Both the position numbers and the translations under genes were made by a program. The notes below the pieces were generated by a model. The model was not told the DNA's origin. It saw only the letters and a program-made list of their open reading frames with translations, and did not search any database. A stretch of 64,000 nt of DNA. It comes from Streptococcus equinus (GTDB lineage: Bacteria > Bacillota > Bacilli > Lactobacillales > Streptococcaceae). Positions 42,543 to 51,791 of the stretch are shown here, piece after piece. Location: NCBI RefSeq assembly GCF_900101445.1, contig NZ_FNKE01000001.1:868001-932000 (forward strand). Direction: 5' to 3'. Position 1 is the first letter of the stretch. Every line of letters begins with the position of its first letter.

Positions 42543-44936
42543 TTTTAGAGAAAGTGATATAGCTGCTTGATTATCTTTATCTTTGGCAACAATAGCTAGT
42601 GCTTTGCCTGAAAATAGGCTAATTTCGCATAATTTATAATCAGAAATATCCGCTGGATTTCCGTTGCCAAGGCCAATAACTGTTCCTTTCTCACTTGTAA
42701 CTAAAATGTCATCACAAGCTGTTGGAACTGCGTAACCATTCTCATCCAAAGCAGTTATTTCAAATAAGACAAGGTGATCTCCAGAATAAAGTTTTGTTGC
42801 CACAACATCGTTTACTCTTCCTGAGGTATGTTTAATATCTTGCGCAACAATCTCATCATCCTTATAAGCTAAAACTTTAAGTTCACCTGCTTGATAAACT
42901 ACTTTATAATTAGCTTGACAATCCGTAATTTCTTTTTTACCTTGACTAACGCCATTGATAAAAACTTCAACTGAATCAGCATTTGAAAAGACACGAACTG
43001 GTGTTTTTCCCGACTCATCGATTTCTAAACCTTCCTTATTCCAATGCGGCATCACATGGACCATTGGGGCAGTTGTCCAGTGAGCCTTGTAATAATAATA
43101 GTAATCCTTTGGAAAGCCATTACCATCACAAATACCAAATTGAGAGCCGATTCCAGGATAACCAAACGGCGATGGTTCTCCAAAATAATCAAAAGCCGTC
43201 CAAAGAAAGACACCGCCCATATAAGGGTGATCTTTCAGATAGCACATAACTTCTTCGGGATGAGCCGTTCCTCCCACACCCGGATCTCCTGGCTGACGTT
43301 TTCCAGGAAGTACCATAGAATACATGGAACCAAAGTTATTACACTGACAATTATCGGCATCGTCCTTATAAATACCTCGCGTTGAAAAATAAGAAGCATT
43401 TTCCGTAGACATTATTGGTAAGTCTGGGTGTTGTTGATGAATAATTTCAGCACCTGCTCCCATCACACCTGCTTCTGGGTAATTAACTCCAAGAATATCA
43501 AAATGTTGAAGATAATCTTCATCAACGTATCCTTCTGGACTTAATAATTCAGCAGATACAAGTAAATGCTCATAATCCAAAGATTTGATTAACTGAGCAA
43601 AGCGTGTAGCATTGCGACTGCCAAAAGCTGTATTTCCAATTAGTTCCTCGTTACTAATTGACCAGAAGGCAATAGAAGCGTTCATACGAGATTTTTTTAC
43701 CATTCTTTCTAAATCAGTTAAACGCCATGGACTGCTTTCTGGCAGACGGTTTTCGTTCATGACAAGAATTCCATATTTATCACAAGCCTCTAGCAGTTCT
43801 TTTGAAGCAAAATGGTGAGAACTTCGATATGCATTAACCCCCATTTCCTTCATGACTTTAATTTTGTAATCAATGATATCTTTAGAAAGAGCCACTCCAA
43901 CTCCCGCAAAATCCTGATGTTCACAAACACCGTGCAATTCGTACGGATGACCATTCAAATAAAATCCTGTCTTGTCATAAGAAAAAGTTCGAATACCAAA
44001 TGATTTAGAAAGATTATCTCCAGAAATTTCGACTTTTGCTTGGTACAAATTTGGATGTTCTGGTGACCAGATTTTCGGATTTTCCAAAGTCAGCTCACTA
44101 GAAAAAGCTACTGTGGCAAGTGGTCCAATCACTTGTTCATTAAATGTAATGACTTGGTCTGAAAGAGAAACTTGCGGTGCGATTTTGACTGATTTGCTAC
44201 TTTCATTTGTCACTGAAAGTTCGATGCCTAGCTCTGCCGTATCATCACTCAAAGATTTTGTATAGACATAAAAATCATCTTCATTTAGATAAATTTCTGG
44301 TTTTATCTCAAGGTAAACATCCTTGTAAATTCCTGCTCCTTCATACCACCAGCCTTCGCTTCCATCTGTCGTATCAGCTTTTACCAGCAGGGTATTCTTT
44401 CCTTCATCGCCATAATAAAGCATCTCACTGACATCAAATGAGAAAGAATTGTAGCCACTATTATTATGTCCAAGATAAGCGCCATTCAACCAAATATCTG
44501 CAAAGCGACTCACCCCTTCAAAGTGAAGTATTACTCGCTTGTTCAATCTAGCATTTTCTGCGACAGCAAAGCGTTTACGATAATAGCCCACACCATCAGG
44601 CTTTGAACCTGCCATCAAATTCATCGGATTATCCTCATAAGGTAAGGCAACTTTCCAATCATGTGGCAAATCAACTGTTGTCCAAGAATCATCTAAATGG
44701 CTCTTCAAATCTGTCCCGCAAAGATTTCTTAGTCCAATCTCGGCATCACCCTGAGCAATCAATTTTAAAAAATGATTACCTCCTGGGCTCACCGGTAAGC
44801 GTGGTTGATTTTCCTCAGGCAAACTAGCTGTATAGCCACCAAATGCAAAGGCTTTTTTAGCTAATTTTTTGGGTGGATTCGGTAACTCACCAAGGTGAAA
44901 TAGCCAAGATTGGTTTAAACTTATTTTTTCTCTCAT
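42531..44936 (-). CDS. Glycoside hydrolase family 2 beta-galactosidase-like enzyme
   Basis: An 801-residue cytoplasmic retaining glycosidase: jelly-roll domain, Ig-like domain, and barrel with acid/base E430 in WSISNEEL and nucleophile E512 in MSTENASY. C-terminal Ig-like and DUF4982-like domains follow. Sequence and motifs differ clearly from the other GH2 in the operon, so the two probably cut different bonds. It is first of the minus-strand operon and divergent from an AraC regulator gene. Ribosome binding site GGAGGGAG. The next gene's operator overlaps its last codons. Confidence 0.9.
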   Translation of the reverse strand: MREKISLNQSWLFHLGELPNPPKKLAKKAFAFGGYTASLPEENQPRLPVSPGGNHFLKLIAQGDAEIGLRNLCGTDLKSHLDDSWTTVDLPHDWKVALPYEDNPMNLMAGSKPDGVGYYRKRFAVAENARLNKRVILHFEGVSRFADIWLNGAYLGHNNSGYNSFSFDVSEMLYYGDEGKNTLLVKADTTDGSEGWWYEGAGIYKDVYLEIKPEIYLNEDDFYVYTKSLSDDTAELGIELSVTNESSKSVKIAPQVSLSDQVITFNEQVIGPLATVAFSSELTLENPKIWSPEHPNLYQAKVEISGDNLSKSFGIRTFSYDKTGFYLNGHPYELHGVCEHQDFAGVGVALSKDIIDYKIKVMKEMGVNAYRSSHHFASKELLEACDKYGILVMNENRLPESSPWRLTDLERMVKKSRMNASIAFWSISNEELIGNTAFGSRNATRFAQLIKSLDYEHLLVSAELLSPEGYVDEDYLQHFDILGVNYPEAGVMGAGAEIIHQQHPDLPIMSTENASYFSTRGIYKDDADNCQCNNFGSMYSMVLPGKRQPGDPGVGGTAHPEEVMCYLKDHPYMGGVFLWTAFDYFGEPSPFGYPGIGSQFGICDGNGFPKDYYYYYKAHWTTAPMVHVMPHWNKEGLEIDESGKTPVRVFSNADSVEVFINGVSQGKKEITDCQANYKVVYQAGELKVLAYKDDEIVAQDIKHTSGRVNDVVATKLYSGDHLVLFEITALDENGYAVPTACDDILVTSEKGTVIGLGNGNPADISDYKLCEISLFSGKALAIVAKDKDNQAAISLSLKSVK

Positions 44937-44975
44937 CTCTAACTCCCTCCTTTGATTTCTGATTGTATTTTACCC

Positions 44976-45027
44976 AAAATAATTTTGTGCTATAATACAA
45001 ATATCCGCTTTTTTGAAAACGTTTTAC
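44976..45027. promoter_or_regulatory. Divergent GH2/AraC intergenic control region
   Basis: Plus strand: extended -10 TGC-TATAAT (44991-44996) for the AraC gene, preceded by the palindrome CAAAATAATTTTG (44976-44988). Minus strand: a TATTAT -10 for the GH2 gene lies close by. TGAAAACGTTTTAC (45014-45027) is a weaker cre match (12 of 14). No copy of the 20-mer operator was found here. Confidence 0.55.
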
Positions 45028-45058
45028 TGTAAAAAATCAACTTAGAAAAGAGTCTTGT

Positions 45059-46051
45059 ATGTTAGAAAATATCAAAAAAGAATTTCAAAATCTAGAAAGT
45101 TCTATTACCATAGATAACATGCCTAGACTAGAAAACTCTGCTCCTCTAGCACTTTTTTATAAAAAAGAAATCAATGGAAAAATCCTTTATATCAATGTTC
45201 AAGAAGGTAAAATCCACTACTTTATTTCAGAAAATGTCGATATTCTACATCAAAACGCCTCTTTTGAATTGATGTATGTTCTTTCTGGTTCTGTCATTAA
45301 TAAAATTGAAGACAAAGAGTATCTTTACCAAGCTGGGCAAGGTTGCCTTTTCAATCGTCGCATCGCGCATAGTGAGATTATCAAAAACGGACAAGTTATG
45401 TTTCTAAATATTTCTCAAAAATTTTTAGAAGACACTCTAATTCCTTTAAAAGAGTCAGAAGCTACAAACGGACAAATTTTTCAATTCTTATTAGATGATT
45501 TAGATGGTAAAGACAATTGGAGGCGCAGTTATATTGAATTTTCACCAGCTGTTCCTTTAAAGGATAGTATTTTTCACCACTTACTTGACGCTATGCAACT
45601 TGAACTTGCAACTTCTAAAGTTGGTGCAGATTATTTTCAAAAAGGCCTACTACTCCGCATTTTGACAGAACTCGAAAATCAAAATCATTTTCAAGTAAGT
45701 CCAGTTAATATCGACCTTAGCAAAGAAGAACACTTAGTTAACCGCTTAACGAGCTTAATTGAGTTACATTATGGTGATATTACACGCAAAAAGATTGAAG
45801 AAAAGATGCATTATAACTCTGAATACCTTAACCGTTTATTGAAAAAACATTGCAACATGACGATTATCAGCTATGCTAAAACTATTCGTATCAAACGTGC
45901 AAAAGAATTACTTCGTAACACTAATTTAACCGTTGCTGAAATTGCAATAGCTCTTGGATTTTCATCTGAAAACTACTTTTATCACTACTTTAAAAACTTC
46001 ACAAAACTCTCACCTAAACAATATCGCACAAAAAAAGTACAAGAAAATTAA
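45059..46051 (+). CDS. AraC-family transcriptional regulator (first of convergent pair)
   Basis: A 330-residue regulator: N-terminal cupin-like ligand domain with HQNASFELMYVLSGS and a later H residue, then two helix-turn-helix motifs (about 230-325) ending in LGFSSENYFYHYFKNFTKLSPKQYR. It is divergent from the GH2 operon, so that operon is the likely target. Its stop overlaps that of the convergent second AraC gene by 4 bp. The ligand is unknown. Confidence 0.9.
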   Translation: MLENIKKEFQNLESSITIDNMPRLENSAPLALFYKKEINGKILYINVQEGKIHYFISENVDILHQNASFELMYVLSGSVINKIEDKEYLYQAGQGCLFNRRIAHSEIIKNGQVMFLNISQKFLEDTLIPLKESEATNGQIFQFLLDDLDGKDNWRRSYIEFSPAVPLKDSIFHHLLDAMQLELATSKVGADYFQKGLLLRILTELENQNHFQVSPVNIDLSKEEHLVNRLTSLIELHYGDITRKKIEEKMHYNSEYLNRLLKKHCNMTIISYAKTIRIKRAKELLRNTNLTVAEIAIALGFSSENYFYHYFKNFTKLSPKQYRTKKVQEN

Positions 46052-47055
46052 TCTTGTACTTTATTTTTTAGACGGAATTCTTTTGGAGAAACTCCTAAAA
46101 CTTTTCGAAACATCTTATAAAAATAAGACGGATTTTCGTAACCAACCTTCAAGGAAATTTGCTCAATCGAAGCTTTTGTATATTGCAAATACTCAGCCGC
46201 GACATTGACACGCTGCAAATGAACTAGCTTAATAAAAGTTAGTCCTGTATTCTTTTTCAAGTATGACGACAAGTAATTTGGATTAAACCCAAAATGCTCT
46301 GCCATCCCTTCTAAAGTTATGTCAGAAAAATGTTCTTCAATGTACAAAAGCATTGGCATCAATATATTTTGGTGCTTTTTCGTTTGTTCTAACGAATAGT
46401 CCGTGTGATAAAACTGACGAATCAAACGTGAAAAAAGAGTTAAAATATTGAAATGAATAATCTGATTAGCTTGAATATCTTTTTGATAATACTCTTCAAT
46501 AGTGTCATGAATCAGAGAAACAATCTTTGCATCATGCTCAATTTTAAACAAGCTGTATTGCCCATCACCATAATTTTCATTGTTCAAAATAGTAAACAAA
46601 AGGTTAGAAATATTTTGTCCACCACCTGGCTGCAACATAAAATTCAAATCATTATACGTAAAGGCCGATGGCTTCAGTGCAATATTGACCACAATAGTTT
46701 CTGGAGAAATGTCATGAACACGATGAATGGTACCTCGTCCAACAATCATAATATCTTCTTCTCTGATTTCGACAGTTCCAGTTCGAGATTCAAAAACACA
46801 TGAACCCACAATTGGTATAACTAGCTCAACATAATTATGAACATGAAATGGCACATAAGATTCAACTGGTTGAACTGAAACAGCAATTGGACTTGCTGTC
46901 ACTTCTAAATCATCAGTAAGCGTTTGATAGAATTTATAAACTGGCTCATCTCCTAAATGCGTTGCTATATCAGCATTAAAGCCTTCTTTTATCACTTGCC
47001 ATTCAATTGATTTTTGATTATTTTTACGCAATAAATCAAGTATTTCTGCGTCCAT
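46048..47055 (-). CDS. AraC-family transcriptional regulator (second of convergent pair)
   Basis: A 335-residue regulator with an N-terminal cupin sensing domain (YVPFHVHNYVELVIPIVGSC) and a C-terminal AraC double helix-turn-helix (IEEHFSDITLEGMAEHFGFNPNYLSSYLKK to VGYENPSYFYKMFRKVLGVSPKEFR). The start is ATG 47055, 8 bp after AAAGGA; the frame extends to a TTG at 47076. It is divergent from the GH3-GH78 operon. A half copy of the candidate operator (CCTGTGAAAAGTC, 47081-47093 minus strand) precedes it, suggesting self-control. Confidence 0.9.
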   Translation of the reverse strand: MDAEILDLLRKNNQKSIEWQVIKEGFNADIATHLGDEPVYKFYQTLTDDLEVTASPIAVSVQPVESYVPFHVHNYVELVIPIVGSCVFESRTGTVEIREEDIMIVGRGTIHRVHDISPETIVVNIALKPSAFTYNDLNFMLQPGGGQNISNLLFTILNNENYGDGQYSLFKIEHDAKIVSLIHDTIEEYYQKDIQANQIIHFNILTLFSRLIRQFYHTDYSLEQTKKHQNILMPMLLYIEEHFSDITLEGMAEHFGFNPNYLSSYLKKNTGLTFIKLVHLQRVNVAAEYLQYTKASIEQISLKVGYENPSYFYKMFRKVLGVSPKEFRLKNKVQD

Positions 47056-47077
47056 ATTTGAGGTCCTTTCTAACAAA

Positions 47078-47118
47078 ATCGACTTTTCACAGGTATTTCA
47101 TATAAGATATCGACTTTT
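47078..47118 (+). repeat. Direct repeats ATCGACTTTT, 31 bp apart
   Basis: ATCGACTTTT occurs at 47078-47087 and 47109-47118, three helical turns apart, upstream of the second AraC gene. The first copy overlaps the operator half-site. Direct repeats are the usual target form for AraC proteins. Confidence 0.55.
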
Positions 47119-47181
47119 TAGATTATTATCCTTTCATATTTTACGTAAAATAAAATTAAAGTACAAGTGCATTTCTTAAAA

Positions 47182-47201
47182 TCTGTGAAATCGACACAAA
47201 A
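47182..47201 (+). promoter_or_regulatory. Candidate regulator operator, copy 2 (before GH3)
   Basis: TCTGTGAAATCGACACAAAA, 80 bp before the GH3 start, same orientation and distance as copy 1 before the MFS gene. A TAAACT -10 (47242-47247) without a -35, followed by a weak cre-like TGTAAGCGTAAATA (47247-47260), lies downstream. Confidence 0.7.
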
Positions 47202-47281
47202 CTACTTAATTTTAGCAATAGTATCCCATATTTTTTTGAGATAAACTGTAAGCGTAAATATTTTAGACTTGGAGAAATAAT

Positions 47282-48976
47282 ATGATTGATTTAACAACAA
47301 AACCTTTCAATTTATCACAAAACGAAATCGACTATGTTCTTGAACAAGTCAAACAAATGACTACCAGTGAAAAAATTGGTCAATTATTCTTTGTGATTGG
47401 TCAAGATGAAAAGATGGTTGACCTTGATGAGTTTATCGATAAATACAAACCAGGTGGCATGATGTTCCGACCTGCTCCTGCAGCTGATATCAAGCGTCAA
47501 ATTAAACAAATTCAAAACCACAGCAAATACCCGCTCTTTTTTGCAGCAAACCTAGAATCAGGGGGTAATGGCATTATCTCAGAAGGAACATGGCTAGGCA
47601 TGCCGATGCAGATGGCTGCTACCGATAATACTGATGCAGCTTTCCAACTAGGAAACGTGGCTGGCTATGAAGCTAACCAAGTTGGATGCAACATGTCTTT
47701 TGCTCCTATCGTCGATATCGACAACAACTTCCGCAATCCTATCACAAATACTAGAACTTATGGTTCAGACCCAAAACGTGTCCTCAAAATGGCACAAGCA
47801 CAACGAAAAGGTCTTGAAGAAAATCATGTTATCCCTGTTATCAAACATTTCCCTGGTGATGGTGTTGATGAACGCGACCAACATTTGCTATCAAGTATCA
47901 ATAGTTTGTCAGCTGAAGACTGGTCAAGTACTTACGGACACATTTATAAAACCTTTATCGACCAAGGAATCTCAACTATCATGATTGGGCATATCTATCA
48001 ACCTGCTTGGGAAAGAAAATTACAAAAAGGTATTGCAGACAAAGATTTACGTCCGGCATCTGCTTCAAAACTTTTGATCAATGGACTTCTTCGCAAAGAA
48101 CTTGGCTTTAATGGTCTTGCCATGACAGATGCCACAGCTATGGTCGGCTACAATGTCATCCTTCCTCGTAAAGAATTACTTCCTGCCACAATCAATGCAG
48201 GAGTTGATATGATTCTTTTTAATAAAAATATCGATGAAGATTACAAAGCTATCACAGAAGCTGTTGAAGCTGGACTTATCTCTGAAGCACGCCTCAACGA
48301 AGCAGTCGCACGCATTCTTGCAACTAAAGTTGCCCAAAACATTTTAACAACAGATGGTAAATTAGGTATCGACATCCCTGAAAATTTGGATTTGAAATCT
48401 GACGAACATCTAACAATCGCTGAAAATATTGCTAAACAATCTGTTACCCTTGTCAAAGACCGCGATCAGCTTCTTCCAATTTCATCAGAAAAAACACCTC
48501 GTGTTCGCTTAGTTGTTCTTGGTGATTCAGACGACGGTGGTTTCAAAGAAGGTGGTAAAGTCTCTGACCTTTTCAAAGAAGAACTTGAAAAAGCTGGTTT
48601 TGAAGTGACTCCGTTCCAAATGGATTTCCATGAAATGTTTGAAGAAGGTGTTTGTGATTTGAAGGAAAAATTTGACCTTGCTTTCTATGTTGCAAACGTC
48701 GAGACTGCTTCTAACCAAACCACAACACGACTTGATTGGATTCATTTAATGGCAGCAAATGCCCCATGGTTTGCAAAAGCTATTCCTACTGTTTTCGTAT
48801 CAACTGCAAATCCATATCACCTATTTGATGTGCCTTATCTTTCAACTTACATCAATGCATACACAGGAAATACGGCAAATGTCAAAGCCATCATTCGTAA
48901 AATGACAGGTAAAGAAGCCTTTGAAGGTGTCAGCCCTGTCGACCCAACTTGTGGTGATTTTAACGCAGCACTTTAA
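47282..48976 (+). CDS. Glycoside hydrolase family 3, cytoplasmic, NagZ-like active site
   Basis: A 564-residue retaining glycosidase: TIM barrel with KHFPGDG (188-194), the dyad D199 and H201 (DQH) and nucleophile D283 in LAMTDATAM, then an alpha/beta domain. The Asp-His dyad is the acid/base of the NagZ branch, not the remote glutamate of beta-glucosidases, so beta-N-acetylhexosaminidase or phosphorylase chemistry is possible. There is no signal peptide. It is first of the plus-strand operon GH3, GH78, pgmB, GH43, divergent from AraC 2. The substrate is not determined. Confidence 0.88.
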   Translation: MIDLTTKPFNLSQNEIDYVLEQVKQMTTSEKIGQLFFVIGQDEKMVDLDEFIDKYKPGGMMFRPAPAADIKRQIKQIQNHSKYPLFFAANLESGGNGIISEGTWLGMPMQMAATDNTDAAFQLGNVAGYEANQVGCNMSFAPIVDIDNNFRNPITNTRTYGSDPKRVLKMAQAQRKGLEENHVIPVIKHFPGDGVDERDQHLLSSINSLSAEDWSSTYGHIYKTFIDQGISTIMIGHIYQPAWERKLQKGIADKDLRPASASKLLINGLLRKELGFNGLAMTDATAMVGYNVILPRKELLPATINAGVDMILFNKNIDEDYKAITEAVEAGLISEARLNEAVARILATKVAQNILTTDGKLGIDIPENLDLKSDEHLTIAENIAKQSVTLVKDRDQLLPISSEKTPRVRLVVLGDSDDGGFKEGGKVSDLFKEELEKAGFEVTPFQMDFHEMFEEGVCDLKEKFDLAFYVANVETASNQTTTRLDWIHLMAANAPWFAKAIPTVFVSTANPYHLFDVPYLSTYINAYTGNTANVKAIIRKMTGKEAFEGVSPVDPTCGDFNAAL

Positions 48977-48986
48977 GGAGATAACT

Positions 48987-51788
48987 ATGAAAATAACAGC
49001 TATTACTATTAATCACATGACTGAACCAATCGGTTTTCAATTGAATAGTCTTCATATCAATTTTAAAATTGAATCTGATGCGAGCGAAAATATCAAAAAA
49101 CAACTCATCATCAAGCACGATAATAACACGGACTACCAAAGTGATTTTATTACTTATGATAACAACGCTTTTGAACCAAGTATCCCGCTAAGTCCACGCA
49201 CTCGTTATGATGTTATCGTCAATATCAAACGAGAATCTGGTGAGATTATCAGCGCTTCAACATTTTTTGAAACCGGAAAAATGACTGAAGCCTTTGAAGC
49301 ACAATGGATTACAAATGCTGACAAAGATATTCAAAATACTCTTTTTCATAAAAGTGTAAATATCTCTAAAAAAGTTGCTAAAGCTCGTCTTTACATGACA
49401 GCTCTTGGTGTTTACGAAACCTTTATTGATGGCAAAAAAGTCGGAAATGAATTTCTTGCTCCAGGTGTTGATGACTACACTCAATGGATTCAAGTACAAA
49501 CTTATGACATCACTGATGCCATTCAAAAAGGTGAACACGACTTGCTTATCTCAACAGCTGACGGTTGGTTTAAAGGACCTTATGGCTTTATCGAAGGAAT
49601 GAAATGCATCTATGGTGACCAACACCGTGCTATCGCTGAATATCATATTGATTATGAAGACGGCAGCCATGAAATCATCACCACTGACCAAAGTTGGAAA
49701 ACAACAGCAGGGAATGTCACCAAATCATCTATTTACTACGGTGAAGACCGTGATGACACTTTTGAAATCAAAGACTGGCAACCAGTTGTTATCAGTGAAG
49801 CAGATAAAAGTATTCTATCTGACCGACTTAGTCTGCCACTTGTCGTCAAAGAAACTCTTGATGTCAAAGAAGTGATTCAAACACCTGCAGGAGAAACCGT
49901 ACTTGATTTTGGACAAAACCATGCTGGTCTTTTCCGCTTCTACAACCGTGCTCCAAAAGGCACTAAAATTCACATTCAAGTTGGTGAAATTCTTCAAAAA
50001 GGTAATTTCTATCGTGAAAACCTTCGTACAGCACGCGCAGCTTTTGACTACATTTCTGACGGTGTTGAAAAATGGGTACAACCAAGCTTTACTTACTACG
50101 GTTATCGTTACATGAAAGTTGAAGGCATTGAAAACCTTAATCCTGATGACTTCAAAGCTGATGTGATTTACTCTGATATGGAAAGTACTGGTAACATCAC
50201 AACTCAAAACAGTAAGGTCAATCGCTTATTCAAAAATGTTATTTGGGGACAAAAGAGTAATTTTGTGGATTCGCCAACAGATTGTCCGCAACGTGACGAA
50301 CGCTTAGGATGGACTGGAGATGCTAACGTCTTTTCTAATACTGCTCTTTTAAATATGAATGCTTACGCTTTTTATCGTAAATTCTTAAAAAATGTGGCGA
50401 TTGAACAAAAACTAAATGACGGCCGTGCACCAATGTACGCGCCAGCATTTGGAAATGATGATGGCGGAGGAGCTATTTGGGGCGATGCAACAACGTTTGT
50501 CCCTTGGAATGCCTACCAAGCAACTGGAGATGCAAGTATCCTCACAGAACATTATGACTCAATGCGTGATTGGGTAGATTGGATTACTCGCAACACATCA
50601 ACACCAAACCTTTGGACAAATTGTTTCCAATTTGGTGACTGGCTTGCACTTGACGGTGAAAATCCAGCCATGCCAACAGGAAAAACTGACGAAGACTTTA
50701 TTGCATCTATTTACTATTATTATTCAGCGTACATTGTCTCTGAAACAGCTAAACTGATGGGAAATTCTGCTGATGCTCTCAAGTACGCCGAACTTTCACA
50801 AGCTATTAAAACAGCCATCCACGACGAATATATTTCTAAAAATGGTCGTCTAACTATTGATACCCAAACAGCTTACGCTCTTGCTCTTCAATTTAACCTT
50901 ATTCCCGAAGAACAAACTAACCGAGTAGTTGGTGACCTCGTTAATCGTCTTGGTAAAGACGACAATCACCTAAAAACTGGCTTTGTCGGCACACCATACG
51001 CTAACCAAATGCTCTCAAAATATGGTCATCATAAACTAGCAACAACAATCTTTCTTCACGAAGATTATCCATCATGGCTCTACGCTGTCAATCTTGGCGC
51101 AACCACTATCTGGGAACGCTGGAATTCTGTCATGCCTGACGGTTCAATGAATCCTGAAGGAATGAATTCACTCAATCACTATTCAATCGGAGCCATCATG
51201 GAATGGGCTTATAAATACGTTTTAGGAATTCGAAATCCTCAAAAAGGCTACCAAGAATTTGACTTGGCACCAGAATTTGATGCACGTCTCAACAAAGTTA
51301 ACGGCTACTTTGACTCTCCTTATGGCAAAATCGCTGTCGCTTACGAAATTGAAAGTGATGATAACCACACAATTAACATGACATTAACAGTGCCATTTGG
51401 CTCAACAGCTCACCTTACTCTTCCACGTTCTGAAAATCGTAAAGTCTTAGTTAACACCGAAGAACGACTTGGTGGACAATTTGATTTGACGGCAGGGACT
51501 TATGCCATTAGCTACCAACCAAATAAAGACTACATCGAACGTTATTGCGCTAACACTTCTGCTGCTGAAATTATGGCAGATAGCTACTTGGTTGAAAAAA
51601 TTGACCAGATTGACCCTATCCTTGATTTCTTCCGTAAAGACCCTGACGCTGTTAATGGAGGACTCGGCAAACTATCTCTTGCAAAATTAAATGAAATCTT
51701 GCCATTTATCACAATCTCCCAAGAAAATCTTGCTAAAATTGCTGAACTTCTCGAAGCAACACCAGTTAAATCTCAAAGAAAGGATTAA
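48987..51788 (+). CDS. Alpha-L-rhamnosidase, family GH78
   Basis: Releases terminal alpha-L-rhamnose. The 933 residues run from N-terminal beta domains to an (alpha/alpha)6 barrel holding the GH78 signature TDCPQRDERLGWTGD (431-445, acidic residues D432, D437, E438 and D445), NCFQFGDWLALDG and NPEGMNSLNHYSIG. An extra tail of about 80 residues follows. The start is ATG 48987 behind AAGGAG, 10 bp after GH3; an upstream in-frame ATG at 48921 lies inside GH3. There is no signal peptide, so rhamnosides are cleaved in the cytoplasm, feeding rhaA, rhaB and rhaD nearby. Confidence 0.95.
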   Translation: MKITAITINHMTEPIGFQLNSLHINFKIESDASENIKKQLIIKHDNNTDYQSDFITYDNNAFEPSIPLSPRTRYDVIVNIKRESGEIISASTFFETGKMTEAFEAQWITNADKDIQNTLFHKSVNISKKVAKARLYMTALGVYETFIDGKKVGNEFLAPGVDDYTQWIQVQTYDITDAIQKGEHDLLISTADGWFKGPYGFIEGMKCIYGDQHRAIAEYHIDYEDGSHEIITTDQSWKTTAGNVTKSSIYYGEDRDDTFEIKDWQPVVISEADKSILSDRLSLPLVVKETLDVKEVIQTPAGETVLDFGQNHAGLFRFYNRAPKGTKIHIQVGEILQKGNFYRENLRTARAAFDYISDGVEKWVQPSFTYYGYRYMKVEGIENLNPDDFKADVIYSDMESTGNITTQNSKVNRLFKNVIWGQKSNFVDSPTDCPQRDERLGWTGDANVFSNTALLNMNAYAFYRKFLKNVAIEQKLNDGRAPMYAPAFGNDDGGGAIWGDATTFVPWNAYQATGDASILTEHYDSMRDWVDWITRNTSTPNLWTNCFQFGDWLALDGENPAMPTGKTDEDFIASIYYYYSAYIVSETAKLMGNSADALKYAELSQAIKTAIHDEYISKNGRLTIDTQTAYALALQFNLIPEEQTNRVVGDLVNRLGKDDNHLKTGFVGTPYANQMLSKYGHHKLATTIFLHEDYPSWLYAVNLGATTIWERWNSVMPDGSMNPEGMNSLNHYSIGAIMEWAYKYVLGIRNPQKGYQEFDLAPEFDARLNKVNGYFDSPYGKIAVAYEIESDDNHTINMTLTVPFGSTAHLTLPRSENRKVLVNTEERLGGQFDLTAGTYAISYQPNKDYIERYCANTSAAEIMADSYLVEKIDQIDPILDFFRKDPDAVNGGLGKLSLAKLNEILPFITISQENLAKIAELLEATPVKSQRKD

Positions 51789-51791
51789 GTC

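Noticed and set aside
47247..47260. cre site before GH3
   Set aside because: TGTAAGCGTAAATA has two mismatches at informative positions, so it is mentioned only as weak and not called on its own.
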